A DNA stretch of 64,000 bases from Pseudomonas fragi (lineage in GTDB: Bacteria; Pseudomonadota; Gammaproteobacteria; Pseudomonadales; Pseudomonadaceae), in the NCBI RefSeq assembly GCF_900105835.1, contig NZ_LT629783.1, forward strand, positions 4,548,501 to 4,612,500. Direction: 5' to 3'. A program made the translations under genes and the position numbers. The notes beneath the pieces were generated by a model that saw only the letters and a program-made list of their open reading frames with translations, ran no database searches and was not told where the DNA came from. Positions 62,431 through 64,000 of the stretch are shown here, piece by piece. Position 1 is the first letter of the stretch, and each line of letters begins with the position of its first letter.

Positions 62431-63915
62431 ATGAGCGCCAACGTCGACCTCAATAACCGCCCCGATTACGACCAGGTTTTGCAGGACATTGCCGATTATG
62501 TCCTGACCTACACCATCACCTCCCCCGAAGCCCTCGATACTGCCCGCAACTGCCTGATGGATACCTTGGGCTGTGGCCTGCTGGCGCTGCGTTTTCCGGA
62601 ATGCACCAAGCACCTGGGGCCGATTGTCGAAGGCACGGTGGTGCCGTTTGGTGCCCGGGTGCCGGGCACTTCGTATCGTCTGGATCCGGTCAAGGCCGCA
62701 TGGGACATCGGCTGCATCGTGCGCTGGCTGGATTACAACGACACCTGGCTGGCCGCAGAGTGGGGTCACCCCTCGGACAATCTGGGCGGTATTCTGGCGG
62801 TAGCCGACCATCTGTCGCAAAAGCGCGTAGCCAATGGCGAAGCGCCGTTGACGATGCGGGCGGTGCTCGACGCAATGATCATGGCCCACGAGATTCAGGG
62901 CGTGATGGCCCTGGAAAATTCCTTCAATCGTGTCGGCCTTGATCACGTGTTGCTGGTCAAGGTCGCCTCGACGGCGGTGTGCGCCAAGCTGATGGGCGCC
63001 AATCGCGAGCAGTTGTTGTCGGCACTGTCCCATGCCTTTGTGGATGGCCAGGCGTTGCGCACCTATCGCCATGCGCCGAACGCCGGGTCGCGCAAGTCCT
63101 GGGCGGCGGGGGACGCGTCGAGCCGTGGCGTGCGCCTTGCCGATATCGCCTTGCGCGGTGAAATGGGTATTCCCGGGGTGCTGACAGCGCCGCAATGGGG
63201 TTTTTATGATGTGCTGTTCAGCCATACCAACAAGGACCTGGCGCTCAAGCCCGAAGGTCAGCGCCAGTTCAGCCTGAGCCAGCCCTATGGCACCTATGTG
63301 ATGGAAAATGTGCTGTTCAAGATCAGCTTCCCGGCCGAATTCCATGCGCAAACCGCATGCGAAGCGGCGGTGACCCTGCACCCACAGGTCAAGGATCGCT
63401 TGCACGACATCGAAAAAATCGTGATTACAACCCACGAATCAGCGATTCGGATCATTTCCAAGCAAGGCAAATTGGCCAACGCGGCGGACCGTGATCACTG
63501 CATTCAGTACATGACCGCCGTGCCGCTGGCCTTTGGCAATTTGATCGCCGAGCAGTACGAGGACGATTTTCACGCGGCCCATCCGATCATCGACCAACTG
63601 CGGGACAAAATGGTAGTGGTCGAAAACCCGCGCTACACCCGCGAATACCTGGAGGCGGACAAGCGCTCGATTGCCAATGCCATCGAGGTGTTTTTCACCG
63701 ATGGCACCCGCACCGGGCAAGTTGAGGTGGAGTACCCGATTGGCCATCGCCGGCGCCGGGCAGAAGGGATTCCATTGCTGGAGGACAAGTTCAGGGCCAA
63801 CCTGGCGACCCGTTTTGTGGGCCAGCGCTGTGCGCAGATTTTTGCACTGTGCAAGGATCAGGCAGCGCTGGAAGCCACGCCGGTTAACCGGTTTGTGGAC
63901 TTGTTGGTGATTTGA
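62431..63915 (+). CDS. prpD: 2-methylcitrate dehydratase PrpD
   Basis: An iron-independent dehydratase of the MmgE/PrpD family that converts 2-methylcitrate to 2-methyl-cis-aconitate. The 494-residue protein has [78 protein letters not shown] and [21 protein letters not shown]. The start at 62431 gives the family N terminus; an ATG at 62380 adds 17 residues. It is the last gene of the prp operon and is redundant with acnD-prpF in principle, possibly operating under different iron or oxidant conditions. Confidence 0.95.
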   Translation: MSANVDLNNRPDYDQVLQDIADYVLTYTITSPEALDTARNCLMDTLGCGLLALRFPECTKHLGPIVEGTVVPFGARVPGTSYRLDPVKAAWDIGCIVRWLDYNDTWLAAEWGHPSDNLGGILAVADHLSQKRVANGEAPLTMRAVLDAMIMAHEIQGVMALENSFNRVGLDHVLLVKVASTAVCAKLMGANREQLLSALSHAFVDGQALRTYRHAPNAGSRKSWAAGDASSRGVRLADIALRGEMGIPGVLTAPQWGFYDVLFSHTNKDLALKPEGQRQFSLSQPYGTYVMENVLFKISFPAEFHAQTACEAAVTLHPQVKDRLHDIEKIVITTHESAIRIISKQGKLANAADRDHCIQYMTAVPLAFGNLIAEQYEDDFHAAHPIIDQLRDKMVVVENPRYTREYLEADKRSIANAIEVFFTDGTRTGQVEVEYPIGHRRRRAEGIPLLEDKFRANLATRFVGQRCAQIFALCKDQAALEATPVNRFVDLLVI

Positions 63916-63920
63916 GACGG

Positions 63921-64000
63921 TGTGGGAGCGGGCTTGCTCGCGATGCAGGCGCTGCGGTCTTGGCGTATGACCGCGTTGATGCGATCGCGGGCAAGCCCGC
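63921..64000. repeat. REP pair at the window end, truncated
   Basis: TGTGGGAGCGGGCTTGCTCG at 63921, and the inverted arm GCGGGCAAGCCCGC that is cut by the window end. Confidence 0.85.

Overview
The window is chromosomal DNA of a Pseudomonas, most likely of the P. fluorescens/P. fragi type. The evidence is the gene order (two-component pair, cysM, rlmD, relA, mazG; purMN next to hda; a complete cob cluster followed by MFS, glutathione peroxidase and FadL genes; the prp cluster in the order regulator, prpB, prpC, acnD, prpF, prpD), GC-rich coding sequence, and many paired Pseudomonas-type REP elements (core GTGGGAGCGGGCTTGC) between genes. The species is not determined. No prophage, insertion sequence or CRISPR array is visible. 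Almost all of it is core genome.

Layout. 1-8.0 kb: end of a response regulator and its sensor kinase, cysM, rlmD, relA, mazG and a DUF2058 gene. 8.0-11 kb (minus strand): a 60-residue protein and purM-purN-DUF3108. 11.3-16 kb: DUF2066 protein, PerM-family membrane protein, hda and two NlpC/P60 lipoproteins. 16-17.3 kb (minus): a lipoprotein of the sorbosone dehydrogenase type. 17.4-26.7 kb: a cobalamin riboswitch followed by ten tightly coupled genes (cobO, cobB, bluB, cbiB, cobC, cobQ, cobU, cobT, alpha-ribazole phosphatase, cobS) that take cobyrinate to cobalamin, including synthesis of the lower ligand. 26.8-31.8 kb: a MarR regulator and MFS exporter sharing a GGGTATATAC box, a 40-residue membrane peptide, an atypical periplasmic glutathione peroxidase, a FadL porin and two small unknowns.

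31.8-32.7 kb is an unusual non-coding stretch of about 970 bases with a perfect 11-bp inverted repeat, DnaA-box-like sites and a candidate Anr site. 32.7-44.2 kb: Sel1-like protein, rmuC, a hybrid kinase with a solute-symporter sensor, a TDT-family transporter, an MFS-acyltransferase fusion, sugE preceded by a guanidine-II riboswitch, a BASS-family transporter and rdgC. 44.3-45.3 kb: three tandem tRNA-Val/tRNA-Asp pairs. 45.4-49.5 kb (minus): FecI-type sigma factor, FecR regulator and TonB-dependent siderophore receptor, with a Fur-box-like palindrome in front. 49.6-51.8 kb: cysH and pabB. 52.0-55.0 kb (minus): a three-gene unit of a retropepsin-like protease, a membrane protein with inactive-transglutaminase and 7TM regions, and a RimK-like ATP-grasp ligase. 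This is the best candidate for a poorly understood system. 55.3-64 kb: the methylcitrate cycle operon for propionate, with two TTGTCGACAA-type sites in front of its GntR regulator.

The clearest regulatory signals are two riboswitches (cobalamin, guanidine-II), a Fur-like palindrome, matched boxes for the MarR and GntR regulators, and a sigma70 promoter with a GC-rich discriminator in front of the tRNA array. All assignments come from reading the sequence and from remembered family knowledge. No database search was run.
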